Shown here: piece after piece, positions 34,011 to 45,272 of the stretch | How positions within the stretch are numbered: the stretch's first letter is position 1 | Layout: each line of letters starts with the position of its first letter | Origin: Cristatella mucedo | Taxonomy: Eukaryota; Bryozoa; Phylactolaemata; Cristatellidae | Assembly: GCA_009760855.2 (NCBI GenBank) | Contig: WPIO01000005.1 | Span: 3,558,501 to 3,622,500 of the forward strand | DNA: 64,000 nt | Direction of reading: 5' to 3' | Notes under the pieces: generated by a model | The model's database searches: none | Told to the model about the DNA's origin: nothing | The model's input: the letters and a program-made list of their open reading frames with translations, nothing else | Program-made: the position numbers and the translations under genes

Positions 34011-34254
34011 AACACTGTAGGTCTGCGTCTTGCTTGTAGACAAGCACAGAATCTCCTTCGGCGGTTGGCTGAACGCCTTGGTAAGCGGCAGAGTATGCCT
34101 CCTCCGCCGAGCCTTCTGGGTTACATTCCCTCGGAGAGCTAACCGTCGTTTGTGGGTGGGTGTTTCCTCTCAATATTTCCTTGTAATGTTCATGCGTCTG
34201 CGAGCGAGCTCGATGTGTCCTCGAGATCAGGTTACCCTGTTCGGAGAGACAGAG

Positions 34255-34286
34255 CGAGCGAGCGAGCGAGCGAGAGAGAGAGAGCG

Positions 34287-34384
<98 letters not shown>

Positions 34385-34394
34385 AGAGAGAGAG
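34255..34394 (+). repeat. (GAGC)n and (GA)n microsatellite
   Basis: GAGC units followed by an almost pure run of more than 90 bases of GA. The Arg-Glu repeat frame across it is not a gene. Confidence 0.97.
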
Positions 34395-34714
34395 CTTCAA
34401 AACATTGGTGACGGGATTTGAGCCCTCGTCCTCGACTCTGGTTCGCCAGAGGATGCGTTTAGCACCACATCGACGAAAGCGCTCAAGTCGAAGTCACGGC
34501 GAAAGTCCTTGCTTGCATTGCATGTCGAGGCCTGCAGCAGGACGCTCGCAAGGCTGCGTCCGAGGTCCTAAGCAACCGGCCGGCATCATCTGATGTTGCT
34601 GAATTTAGCAGGGGCTTAACCTCCTATTGTAATAATATTTACGTATATCCTATGACTATCCGAAAATAGCCGTGGTAGTGAGCATTAGGCAGTTGAACAG
34701 TGAATAATAATAAT

Positions 34715-35042
34715 AGTAATAACGCACTTGATAAAGCGCCCTCCGAGAACTCAATCTCTTTCCAGGCGCTTTACATTTGCTGCAAAGGGAAACGCGATCG
34801 AATGGTGAGTAATATCATGCTTGATAAACAACATGAATAACATGGTTAGGGGTGACATGCACACGGTCAGCATGCAAATGTGGTTAGTGGCAGCATGCAG
34901 TGTCAGAACGCATAAGCACACGAAGGACAAATCACGGGACCCACTAAATGCTGTCCTAAATAGGCGTGTTTTAAGTTCTTTTTAAATGTGGTCAAGTCAG
35001 GGGATGTTCTGACGCAAGTCAGGAGGGAGTTCCAGGCTTTGA
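34715..35042 (-). mobile_element. LINE-A 3' fragment
   Basis: The minus strand ends with the intact 3' UTR and hairpin near 34735-34790 and a short AATAAT tail. Coding similarity stops abruptly at GTTCCAGGCTTTG (35042), where unrelated sequence leading into repeat D begins. Confidence 0.92.
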
Positions 35043-35089
35043 GAGGGTTGTTTTGTGCTGGCTTTGTAATGTGACGGAAGTGTCTCGCG

Positions 35090-35440
35090 AGTGTGACAGT
35101 TTGTGACAGCCCTCGGCGTGACCTGTCGTCGGACTGGGTAGCGCGACCGAGCAACAAGTCTACTGGCTCCAACACCAAAACCTTTATTCCACGCAACGCC
35201 AGCCAAGCCCAGTCTACAGACACTAGACGGCTGCCGGTGTCGAGGGATCTCGCCCTCCCCTCCTCCCGTTGTACTCCTCCGGCAGCCCTTAAGCCGGCAT
35301 GCATGCGTTGTTTCTCGCACTGTCGGGCCATTGTTCGTTCCGAACCTGCCCGACAACTGGCGGCAGTTTGTGGTAGATTGATGTCCCCACAGATGCCGCC
35401 AATGCATGGATTTGGGTAGGACTGCCGAGTTATCTGCCGA
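35090..35440 (-). repeat. Dispersed repeat D, copy 2
   Basis: The reverse complement matches 18620-18970. On the minus strand it contains GGAATAAAGGTTTTGG, a polyadenylation-like signal, near its end, and the block CAACACCAAAACCTTTATT (plus strand) is also echoed in the insertion at 59606-59890. Confidence 0.5.
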
Positions 35441-36360
35441 GTCATCGTCTGCCCTTCCACCGGTCGTGAGCTTGCTGCTGCTTAGGCAGTCTGGGAGCCC
35501 TCGCAAGGTTTGCACCCAGCGCTCGCAGGCTGCAAGAGCCGTGTTACTTCACACGGTTATTCACATTTGCTTGTTGTTAGTGTCTACGTATCTGGGACTA
35601 TGCGGATACTGCTTTCGCGATTCGCTTGCAGTTCGTGCAGGGTGCTGGCTCTTACCATACCGTTATGTTGCCTCTATGAGAGCAAGGGCCCGTGAGGTCC
35701 AGCGCCTGTTACGCTGTGTTTCCGTGAAAGGCGCAGTCTCGGGCCATTACATGTATGCTGTAACCTGTGAAGAATAGCGTAGTCGCTCGAGCCATGAACG
35801 GAGCCGTGAACCCCTTCTAGCAGCCACTATCTTGGTGCCTAGCATGTATAGCAGCTGGTGCAACCCACAGTGCAGATAAGGATATCGGCCACTGGGAAAC
35901 GTGAAAGGGTCGTGGGTAATCCCTAGTTTCTACTGCTGCTGCACAGGTAAGTTCGAGGATGCGAAGCTCCCTGCAAAAACGAGCGAGTGCTATACAACTT
36001 CACCCAATCGTTCGCAGCCGAAGTTCAAACTTCGCCTGCCAGCTGGTTTAGTTGAACGATCTTGGTTGTAGTTCTTAAATGTGAGCTCTGACATGATACC
36101 CCGTCCCAAATGTGGAGTCTGACATGATATTCCTATCCTAGTCAGCCTGTTCTCTTTGGCTCAAAGTACGTTCGTCAGCACGGGGTCGTTCGCACCGCTG
36201 GTATTTGGTGCGTTGCTCTCTAACCAATAATTCGCCCTTCCTGTCGCCTTTTTTGACAAATGGCATGGGTGTGGCTGTTGCCTGCTCAAGCTGCTTCTTT
36301 AGGAGGCTGTAAAGCTTGTCAGTGAACCCAGCCCATGAGCTGTGGCACATATTGTGGGGC
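35441..36360. other. Unannotated stretch
   Basis: Nothing recognised. Confidence 0.5.
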
Positions 36361-37060
36361 ATTAATAATACTGATAAGGAGACAATTGTATAGCATCCTA
36401 AGAGTACTAAATATCTGTCTAGGCACTTTAAATAGGCTGTAAAAAAAGCATGTCGATACGGTTAATAATTGCATGCCCATCGTCAGCACATCTAATCGCA
36501 CAAAGGACAATTTACACAGACTCGAAAAATGCTGGGATGAATAGGTACGTTATTAACTTCTTTTTTAATGTCAATTCAGGGAAGGTCGTGATGTCCGTCC
36601 AGATTGAGTTCCTGCCTTAGGAGCATATGAACTAGAGGCATGGTCTCTAAACAATTTGAGAATGGTTCGAGGCCAAGCTAAACGACTTGAGTCAGAAGTG
36701 GCATGCTACGATGACTTGAATGATTAGATAGAAATTTTGATAGATATTCTGGAATAAGAGAATGGCGGGACCTAAAGGTGAATGGAAAAAGTCGTGAAGT
36801 CGATCAGCTGTTGATAGGTAGCCAGTGCGATTGTGAGAGATGGTGTGATTTGGCAGTTGGCGACAAACTAGCCCAGCTGGAGAGTTTTGCACCAACTATG
36901 AACATCCTATTGCATAGGCGGGAAGACTTGAAGTATTGAGTTGCTGAAGTCAAAACGGAAGGGCAAAATTATGTAGCTTGGCCGTGGTATCGTTATTTAT
37001 GCGGACCAATTTTTGCAATAGTGCAGAGGTAGCTGAAAGTAGGCAGACTCGAGGCTGTAT
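36361..37060 (-). mobile_element. Degenerate LINE-A copy
   Basis: The 3' hairpin remnant is near 36390-36435 and the decayed C-terminal coding region extends to about 37060 (equivalents of the CHIT…LADLHWLP and SYAPKAWNS parts). Many small deletions. Confidence 0.78.
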
Positions 37061-37353
37061 GAGTCTAGTCGCGTTGTGCAAAATACTGTAGTTACTGGAG
37101 AGAACTCTCTCCAGCCGAGTCTTGTGATTTTCTGTCCTTTGATTGCGACTTCATTAAAAATTTAGATTTTGCTCATGGATGGGTGTTCTATCAATTCAAT
37201 TCTCTTGTAAATTTCAAACTCTCGACGAATGCTGAAAGAATTTTGAACTCGGTTGATGAGATATACTTTGATAGAGTCGGATACTAGATGCATCTAGTAA
37301 ATCTTACTTTGCAGTGCTCGGAAGTTACTTGAAAATAGTATCTGCCGTGAATA

Positions 37354-37668
37354 GTGGTTATGTCAAGAGCCAGAAATTGCCCCAGTTACTACAAAATCAG
37401 AGTAATATTTTTACCTGGTCAGGTAACTAGGTTAGTAGCATGTCTGATTTGTTATAATATTGCTAATTCATACAAATCATATGCTCTGCCGAAATTTTTT
37501 CGACCTGCAGTCCAAGAAAAAAATCAATTGTCTGAGATTATAAGTCGATCCCTAGAGTGTGTCTATTTTCGGGCCAGCCCTGTATACATAGCAGCTCTTC
37601 TTGGTCTTATTTTCAAGACTAATATGCGTGCCGGAGATTTTAAGTATGTATTGCCGTGTGCTACTTAA
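37354..37668 (+). CDS. Hypothetical 103-residue open frame
   Basis: The frame opens at 37354 with ATG at 37360 and contains RPAVQEKNQLSEIISRSLEC and a hydrophobic segment VYIAALLGLIF. No family, splice context or repeat relation seen. Could be chance. Confidence 0.15.
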   Translation: MVMSRARNCPSYYKIRVIFLPGQVTRLVACLICYNIANSYKSYALPKFFRPAVQEKNQLSEIISRSLECVYFRASPVYIAALLGLIFKTNMRAGDFKYVLPCAT

Positions 37669-37799
37669 CGCTAAATTGTAGACCATCAGCCAGAGCCTAA
37701 TGACCACCAGGCAGCAAGGTATGAATAAATTTCTTCTTGGGTGTTATACACGGCTAAAGCTCATCCATAGATAGCACCACGGAACATGAACTTATAGAA

Positions 37800-37860
37800 T
37801 ATAATTTATTTGTATAGCTCTCTCTATCTCTATGTGTCTGTTTCTCAATGTTTTTCTCTC

Positions 37861-37936
<76 letters not shown>

Positions 37937-38020
37937 CCAGTGTCTCTCTGTCTCTCTCCCTGTGTATGCTTGTATGTCTCTCTCTGTCCCCATGTTTACC
38001 TCTGTCTCTCTATATCTCAT
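37800..38020 (+). repeat. (CT)n microsatellite and diffuse CT-rich tract
   Basis: An almost pure CT run from about 37868 to 37935, with interrupted CTCTGTCT on both sides. Ser/Leu frames across it are not genes. Confidence 0.95.
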
Positions 38021-38189
38021 TATCTTAACAAAACGGCAGTGTTGTCCTCCCCGCCCTGTGTCCTTAATAGTCTGCAATTGGCACAAATCTCTGTAGGCTC
38101 GTGTGGTCTGTCGTCTAAGGCGTAGCCAGTTGATCAAACCACTTTTGTCTGAGTTTAAATAGGTCCCTATCAATCCTATCATTGCTTTC

Positions 38190-38480
38190 AAGAACCTCTA
38201 TCTGGCCTGCAGGTTGCTTCATTTGCTCAAGCCAGCCTACCTATCGGACCTTACTTCTTTTGTGTGCTACTGTATTATCTACTCATTACCATCTGGTAAT
38301 CTCTCTGCCCCTATAACTAATTTGAAATCTTTTGATGATTGAGCCTTCAGCTCGTATCCAACGAAAGTGTGGGACTCACTGTAGGCTACGGTCACTTCTT
38401 GCAATGATCTTGGATCATTTAAGTCTCAGCTCAAGATGCACGTGTTCTGGTCAGCTTTCACTTCGCTTCAGGGAACTTGT
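38190..38480 (+). mobile_element. Very degenerate LINE-A C-terminal fragment
   Basis: The plus-strand translation retains LKSFDD*AFSSYPTKVWDSL and DLGSFKSQLKMHVFWSAF, matching LKSFGDRAFSSYAPKAWNSL and DLTTFKKNLKT of younger copies. Confidence 0.7.
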
Positions 38481-38552
38481 CTTTTTTGTTTCTCTATGTT
38501 TTGCCTGAGTATATTTGCATTATTTAGTACATTTTACAGGCTAGAGTTCTTG

Positions 38553-38712
38553 CCGCGCTGGTTTGGCCCAGTGGTTAAGGTGCTCACCCGGACCAAGGTC
38601 AAGGCGAAAATATTTGATGGCCGAGGTTGTGGGCTCGAGACGCATCAGTTATGAAGCGCCTAAATAGAGATAAAGCTATCTAAGGGCACCATAGAAATGA
38701 ATTTTATATAAA
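38553..38712 (+). mobile_element. SINE-B copy 3
   Basis: Head GGCCCAGTGGTTAAGG, B-box region GTTGTGGGCTCGAGACGC, tail GAAGCGCCTAAATAGAGATA, then a GAATTTTATA end. It shares with copy 4 an extra …TTTGATGGCC… segment between the boxes that copy 2 lacks, so there are two subfamilies. Confidence 0.9.
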
Positions 38713-39429
38713 CAGTCGATGGCACTGAGTATCTACATTTTCGCTTTAGCTGGCTCGTCTAAAAATTATATTTGTTTGGTTGTGCATGATTGATACCTTG
38801 CAAGTCGCTAAACATATGGGTATGGATTCTCATGAAGTGAGTCTTAAAGTGCCTGGATACAGATTAGGTTGTCTTTGGGTTGCTAAACAAACGACCTATT
38901 ATTACTTGAACTAAAATGGCAGTGTGTGGCTGTAGGGTTTCTTTGACTGTCTCAGCTCAATTTCATCAATTTTGCCACGACAGGCCGGTGGAATTCCAGC
39001 ATTATTCGATGAATGTGGATTAGCTGTGGTTGTGTAGCTGACCTATCTGGTTGTGCAGCTGACCTATCTGTAGGAGATGCCATAGGCCTGTTGACACTTG
39101 ATGTTGTTGGCAGCACCAATAGAGCAGACAACACAGTGGCAGCTGTTGTAGCCAGAACAGCCGGCTGATGCTGGATCGTGGCAGCACAAGTCTCAGCACA
39201 AGTATTGCTCTGCCGGTCCTTTGCTGTAGAGAATTACGGTCCTCTTGCAAACGTGATTGCCATGCCTGAATTACAGTTCTACTCCTGCCTGCATTAAGCA
39301 CATGTAGTCGCCCCACTGCTTCTACTTGACAAGGTGACAATGTTTCTGACGACTCTCTTAATCTTTACCACACACAACCTTCTTTTCTTATTATTGCTTT
39401 GTCACAGAGACTGTTAGATATCACAGTGG
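38713..39429. other. Unannotated stretch, possibly 3' part of the Gypsy-like element
   Basis: Contains a small direct repeat of GTGCAGCTGACCTATCTG (near 39034 and 39052). A 106-codon minus-strand frame (39340-39020) lies where the end of the Gypsy pol and its 3' LTR would be expected, but I see no diagnostic motif. Confidence 0.3.
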
Positions 39430-40340
39430 AAGCAGGTTTCGATTATATCTCGTCAAGCAGAGTGCGGGGTTGTTGGCCTATGAGCCTTCGTGCCAGGTCT
39501 CCTTCAGGCGATGTTGCAGAATATTTTTATAAGAATTTATTGACTCGTACCCGCACAGGCCTGTTTGTATGGGTGTTTACAGGTGTGAACAAATTGTTCG
39601 GCCTGTCCATGACTGTGTCGGCGGTTCAGGAATTAAAAATATGCATTACGTCAATAGATTGCATCAAGGTAGGAACGCCAGCGAAAGAAACTACGGTCCA
39701 TTATTAATGAGACTGCCAAGTGGTAGCCCTACCCGACGATTAGCATTTTAAGCATGCATACAGTGGTTTTTGCGGTGACATTGTGCATGACAAACACTTC
39801 GGGCTTCTTAGTGAAAGCGTCAAACAATTTCAGAAAAGGCAGTTGTCCCTTGGCATTGCAAAGTCTAAATGGACTGTTTGCCGTGAACCCTCACGTAGAT
39901 CCTTAGGACGAGGATTAGCAGGCGACGAGCTTCGAGCTGCACAGCACCGAGTGCAAGCCCTACACAATGACTGGATGTCTGCGACAATACCAGGCCACCT
40001 AATGTAATCTCCTGCGGTGACCTTCATACCGACAATGCTCCAGGTGGCTGGCATGAAGTTCGACTAAGATCCCCAGCCTGGAGCCTCTTATTTGGCATCT
40101 GCCACTGGTCGAGAGCTCGTGGTAGAACAGGTATAAAGTAACGAGATCAAGCGCCCGACCACGTTATTCAGGTCATCTACCAAATGTCTTCTCGGTGGCT
40201 TTCTTTAGAATAACCTTTGTTGGTACCACTTGAAAAGTCACGTGTAGGTGTTCAACATCCTCTACGTGGAACAGTCTCATGTGCTCACAATCCTCAACTG
40301 CGTCTATGCCCTCGAAATCTCGGCATTGCATTGGGATTTG
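39430..40340 (-). pseudogene. Ty3/Gypsy-type pol remnant (integrase region)
   Basis: On the minus strand the zinc-binding HHCC module of a retroelement integrase is visible: HASH near 40048, then GDYIRWPGIVADIQSLCRAC (40020-39950), whose C..C pair completes HHCC, followed by QTVHLDFAMPRDN, the start of the catalytic core with its first Asp. About 400 bases further on, SPEGDLARRLIGQQPRTLLD resembles the SPAELLMGRRLRT segment common to the end of Gypsy integrases. Between them much of the core is missing or frameshifted. A diverged frame at 40340-40160 may be the RNase H to integrase linker. The element is clearly inactive. Confidence 0.75.
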
Positions 40341-40704
40341 TAGGGTGCTCTGATTTGGGAAGAATGGGCTAGCTGTTTAACGATTATCCCATAACAGACG
40401 GGTTGCCAAATTATTCCCAGAAGCCATAAGGCCTATAAACTCCCACATGGCAAGTGGAAAAATTGAAACTGGCAAGAAAGGCTTGAAACGATCGACCCAG
40501 GATCAAACTCCAATTCAAGCATAATTTTTCTCAATGCTGGCTGTAAAAAGTGGGCTGGAGATGCTTAGACTTCGATCCTATTGAAAATATCCACATCATT
40601 TCGCACACGAGGAGTGTTGTATCAGATAGAGAAGTCGCAGCCACAGCCACTGGTCGGTCGCCGGCGTTGCTTGAGGTGCTTTCATGCCCCAGACTATCTG
40701 ATGA

Positions 40705-40870
40705 GTCGTGATGGCCCACTAGGTAAGGCAGTTGCTTTTCAGCACCTCGGTCCCCACGTCTTGTGTTCGAATCCTGCGGTGGGCGATCCTTTGTTGCCAC
40801 TGCAAGCGGTGGTGATAGCCGTAAGGCTTTTCTGACGCTATACAAAAGAGGCTGTTGAATCAACAATATT
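40705..40870 (+). mobile_element. SINE-A copy 3
   Basis: Head GATGGCCCACTAGGTAAGGC, B box TGTGTTCGAATCCTGCGG, body GGTGATAGCCGTAAGGCTTT, tail region ACGCTATACAAAAGAGGCTG. Confidence 0.93.
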
Positions 40871-41239
40871 ACTGATGTTTTCTCGCTTTGAGCACAAGGT
40901 GGTTTGATGCCGACAGTCTTATGCAGCAGACGTTTTGAAGACCTATATTTTTGCTCTCGAATAGAGGGCAATTCATACGTTGAAACTCTCCCAACAGGCG
41001 ATTTTAAGTCCCACACAAGACAAGCGTTGCCATTAATTGGTATGCATATATCTCCGTCTGTAACTCCAAAAAGCGACAAAGACTATGTTGTTTTTATTCA
41101 GGAGACTTTTCTATACCGAACTCACAGCCTCAGCGTCTTTCGGAAAGCATTCGGTACCCAGCACACTTCATCTCACGCAACCAAGAGAAGAGTGAGAAGC
41201 ATGGCTGAGTCAGGAGAACATTAGTGGTAGTTAGTAGCA
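40871..41239. other. Unannotated stretch with an open plus frame
   Basis: A frame of about 106 codons (40904-41224; GDFKSHTRQALPLIGMHISP inside) is open on the plus strand, and an overlapping one is open on the minus strand running into the SINE. Neither is supported. Confidence 0.2.
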
Positions 41240-41670
41240 TGAAAGTAGCAGCTCAGGACTGCTGGAAAGGAAGTGCCGTAGTCGGGAGCAGGAGAGTAGT
41301 AGTCGTTTCGTAAGAATCACGGAAGTGAGCTCTACAGTCTAGGACCTGCAAAAGCTTCTATCACCAGCGGTCTTTAAGTGGAGGAATGAAACAGCTGATT
41401 TATTATTCATACAGGACCTGGTGGCACGAGAAAGCTCAAACTAGTGCAGCAGTTCAGCTATAGATGGAGAAACCAAGCCGCGGCGGGCCGTATGGGTCAA
41501 CGCAAGAATTTTGTTCAGTATCCGTTGATCAACTGGCAGCCTTCCAAGCTCTTTCAGCAAAGGAACCACAAGGTCAAACCTCTGGGTTTTGTAGACTGGC
41601 CTTGCAGCCATTTTTATCACCAGCTGCAGTGGCTTGGTGGCTTTTTTCGGTAGCCCAGCCAAAAGGGATT
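41240..41670 (-). mobile_element. LINE-B fragment (degenerate)
   Basis: The minus strand encodes MAARPVYKTQRFDLVVPLLK, ELGRLPVDQRILNKILALTH and TARRGLVSPSIAELLH, matching MAARLVFKSQRFEHVSPLLK and following residues of the copy at 54343. The downstream part is decayed toward 41240. Confidence 0.88.
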
Positions 41671-41817
41671 ACAATAATGCCTCCCAAAAAGAACAAAGGA
41701 GCTAGTTAAATTCTTTGCTAGCCACCATGGAAGACTGTTCCTAATCTTAGAAAGGGATCGGAAGTGGCGGCTAACCGTGGAAGCAGTCTTCTTAAGGAAG
41801 CTTTCAAAGTTTAGTCA

Positions 41818-42290
41818 GCAAATGTGGTTAGTGGCAGCATGCACAGTGTCAGCACTCATAAGCACATCAAGGACGAATCACGGGAACCCGCTAAATGCTG
41901 TCCTAAATAGGTGTGTTTTTAGGTTCCTTTTAAATGTGGTCAGGTCAGGGGATGTTCTGACGCAGGTCGGGAGGGAGTTCCAGGCTGTGGGAGCGTACGA
42001 GCTAAATGCACGGTCTCCAAAGGATTTAAGGTTTGTACGAGGTATTTCTAGACTGTTGGATTCCGAAAGGCGGGTGGTACGACGCTTGGCCTGATGGGGT
42101 AGTATATCTGAAAGATAAGCTGGAGCCATAGAATGAAGGGACCTAAAAGTGAGCGACAAAACTTTGAAGTCAATCCGTTGCTTGACTGGTAGCCAGTGCA
42201 GGTCGGCGAGAAGTGGAGTAATGTGGCAACTGCGACGCTCACGACAGACAAGTCTAGCTGCCGAGTTTTGCACCAGATTCTTAGAAAACC
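41818..42290 (-). mobile_element. LINE-A piece, inverted half
   Basis: The minus strand encodes CRERRSCHITPLLADLHWLP through SYAPTAWNSLPTCVRTSPDL and part of the 3' UTR, stopping at GCAAATGTGGTTAG (41818-41831). The rest of the 3' UTR is found in the opposite orientation at 42797-42990, and both pieces share those 14 bases. Confidence 0.92.
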
Positions 42291-42796
42291 AATTCTTAGA
42301 AATAGCTCTTAAGTGGAACATGGAATCATGTTCAGCAACATCAGGCTGCAGAAGCTTACCTTTAATGTGCAAGCTTTGGCGATTTCCAGTCGCATCGGCG
42401 AGAGGCATCCCGGCAAAAATTCCGTGACCATCAGAAAAGTCATGGTGACATTGTTAGGCTTAGCTAGAGCCGTAATGCTAATGCGTAATGCACGTCGTGC
42501 AGGCGTTTGACAGTGGCCATGACGTATACCAATGGCTTAGTGGTCTGGAGTTCAAATCAGCTTAATGCCTCGGTCAACTTAGGAAACACAACTGACTGTC
42601 TGTCTCGTGGCGTCGGCTTTTATGTGGCTTCGACAATTGATCATCACGTAATCGGTTCCTTGCCATTGCAATTCAGAAATCGCGGATAATGAGTACGAGC
42701 AGCACACTACCTTCGGACTCGCTTTGCTGAGTCACAGTAGTTCCGTCGCGGAAGATAACGCTGAACTATCTTCCCGCTTAACGGAAGCCCACCATA
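42291..42796. other. Unassigned DNA between the two LINE-A halves
   Basis: Not LINE sequence and no copy elsewhere in the window. It would be the upstream flank carried along if the structure arose by a local inversion. Confidence 0.5.
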
Positions 42797-42990
42797 CTAA
42801 CCACATTTGCATGCTGAACCTGTGCATGTCACCCCTAACCATGTTATTCATTTTGTTTGTTTTTCAAGCATGAATTTACTTACCATTTAATTGCATTTCC
42901 CTTTGCAGCAAATGTAAAGCGCCTAGAAAGAGATTAAGTTCTCTGAGGACGCTTTATCAAGTACATTATTGTTATTATTATTATCCTGCT
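42797..42990 (+). mobile_element. LINE-A 3' UTR and tail, forward half
   Basis: CTAACCACATTTGCATGCTG, then CACCCCTAACCATGTTATTC, the hairpin (GCGCCTAGAAAGAGATTAAG, TTCTCTGAGGACGC) and a tail of TTATTATTATTATC. Confidence 0.93.
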
Positions 42991-43084
42991 ATTTACTCAA
43001 GTGCCTCATCTAGCTTTGTGGTGGACTTTCTCGCTTTAATTAGTATACATATTGGCAGAAGAGCATTAGTGGCTACCGTCCTGA

Positions 43085-43200
43085 TTGCAACGGGCAATTA
43101 CAAATGGACTGCAACAGGGCTAGAACCCACGAATCAGGTCGTCAGGTTCTAGAACATTACCCCAATGCTACGACACAGGGGGTTTTAGGCTTGATCAAAT
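43085..43200 (-). mobile_element. SINE-C copy 1 (tRNA-like)
   Basis: The minus strand reads CGTAGCATTGGGGTAATG (A-box-like) and TCGTGGGTTCTAGCCCTG (B box), as in a tRNA-derived SINE head. It resembles 55305-55400. The 3' body is not defined. Confidence 0.55.
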
Positions 43201-44429
43201 AACTCAAAATATGTGTCACACCCGGTATGAGGAGCGGCGAACCATTGCAATTCATAACAATCCCCTGAAATCCAATAATTCAAGCCAAAAGCAGCCATGA
43301 AATGCAACACAATCTATAACTTTTGGTGAATATTATAATATACCGTCATTACAATTTGCTCACTACATTTCACGATACTGTGTTCACACACCATCTTGAA
43401 AAAGGGCCTCAAAGATGCTGGTCACTGCCGAAATCAATCGCAATATATTTATTCCGCCAGAAATGAGTTTTTTAAAGCTCTAGCTTAGATTGCATATTGC
43501 ACTTGGCTAACATTCAAGTGTACCCATTGCATGCACTTATCTTATGAAATCTACTGTGGTGGATTGCAGTCAATTTTGGCTGATCATAATAAAGTGGGCC
43601 AAACATTATTTCCTGAAACTTTGTGCGTACACTTGAAAGATAGGGCAATGTAATATGAAATCCAAGTTCAAGCTACGCGAAGTTGATTTCTGGTGGATTT
43701 ACAGTGGATTGTCGTCATGGCTAGAGGCTTTACAACCCATTGCGTGAGATCGCATGAGTGCAATGGTATGAAGTTTGGTAGATACATTGCAACCATTATT
43801 TACTGTATCGTTTACTTGAAACGTGAGCTTTTTGTTACCGATTTTTCGACAAATTTCGCCTCATTAGAGTAGGCTGCAGTGGGCTGAGGAAATTCGTAGC
43901 ATCTAGTGGCCGAGACAGGGGGCAGGGAAGCACTTGCCCGCTCACTGCTGCACCGCCTACAGCCGCTACTGGAGAAGACAATTCCCATAGGCAGGCTGGA
44001 GTGAGTATTCTTAATTCAGAAAGAGCATGCAGTGGAACCACGTGCCTAATACATTTTAGTGGGAAATGTTACCTCATTTTCTGGTTTTCCTCTCCGGTGT
44101 TGCACCAATTGAGCTACGAAATTATGCTCTACTGCCTCTCAATGCAAGGCTTAACGTTTTGGCTTTACATGACTATTTTGTGCCCGAGCCAGATCTCAAC
44201 GTACGGTCTGAATGTACGTGTATGTTTTAATTACATTTGGTTTCCAAAAATGTCTTCGCTGTGGTCGGTGAGCAGAGAACGTAGCTGCTGCTAAGAGAGC
44301 ATACATTTGCTGTTCGATGTGTGCAGGTACATGTGCATACAGTTGTCGCCGGTAACGGTTGTATGCACGCACCGTTGAATTGCAATACAGTTTCTTGCAT
44401 ATGCCGGAGCTCCGTTTTCTAGTGTGGCT
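43201..44429. other. Upstream region of the transporter gene
   Basis: No dispersed repeat or other gene is recognised. The promoter and any 5' UTR of the MFSD4-like gene should lie here or further upstream; I see no convincing TATA box at a suitable distance. Confidence 0.4.
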
Positions 44430-44558
44430 ATGGAAAAGAAAGAAGACGTATTACTTATAAACACACAACAATCGGTCTCCACCAGGAATGATGCGTCACC
44501 CAGGAGAACTGGAAAGCTTATGAAAACCATAGCTCTCTGTGCATCATTCCTTGGTTTG
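44430..44558 (+). CDS. MFSD4-like: MFSD4-like coding exon 1
   Basis: 43 codons ending in a complete codon TTG before the donor GTAAGC. The following frame (VSQQVLC…) runs into the intron and is not part of the protein. Joined to exon 2 it completes TM1, which exon 2 alone lacks. Confidence 0.87.
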
Positions 44559-45227
44559 GTAAGCCAGCAAGTACTTTGCCTCGAAATCCACGCCAGCCTC
44601 GAGCTGCTCATTGCCTTTTACACGTTTAGTCGTTGCATTTGAGGGCGAGCTTGTTGAGCTCTGTACAGGTCGTTAAGCACAATGCGTTTATTCACAGCAA
44701 GTGGTGCCGGTCTCTCCCGATGTGTGGGTGTCTGAGTACTCATGAGCAGGCAGGGCGATCCTTAAATCCTTGTCAGAGGACTATGGCGTCGGAGTCCTGC
44801 TGTCTTTGTGTGCTACTGCCTTGTGCGACATAGGAGGCTGCTTCCTGGCACACGGGAAATCGTTGGCCCGATGATGGCCCACGTGGCAGGAAACTCTCCC
44901 AAATAAAGGATGACAAACGGACAGCAGATGTATCCGAAGGTGTGGGAAACCGGTCTCAGCTTGTCTTTGTGACATAGCTTGGTTGCTGTCTGAAAGACGT
45001 TGCTCCCACACGAGAGAGAACAACAGCCACCAATTTAATTGTGATTTCTGAATGTCGAGCGTGTAATGCATGCTCAGCCGGTCCTGGTCTGACTTAGTTT
45101 CGTGCTGGCCGAGCAATCCTGAATCCGGCAGCAATGAGACGCACAGAGAAACAAAATAAGACTGCCGGGCGGCCGCTGCTCGTGCCGCATTAAGCGAGTG
45201 CTGGTGAAATTGGCCTAGATGATGATA

Positions 45228-45272
<45 letters not shown>

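Noticed and set aside
34030-34593. 187-codon frame with an Arg-Glu repeat
   Set aside because: It crosses the (GA)n microsatellite; the flanking parts resemble no protein.
39399-39707. Plus-strand 102-codon protein
   Set aside because: It is antisense to the recognisable end of the Gypsy integrase on the minus strand.
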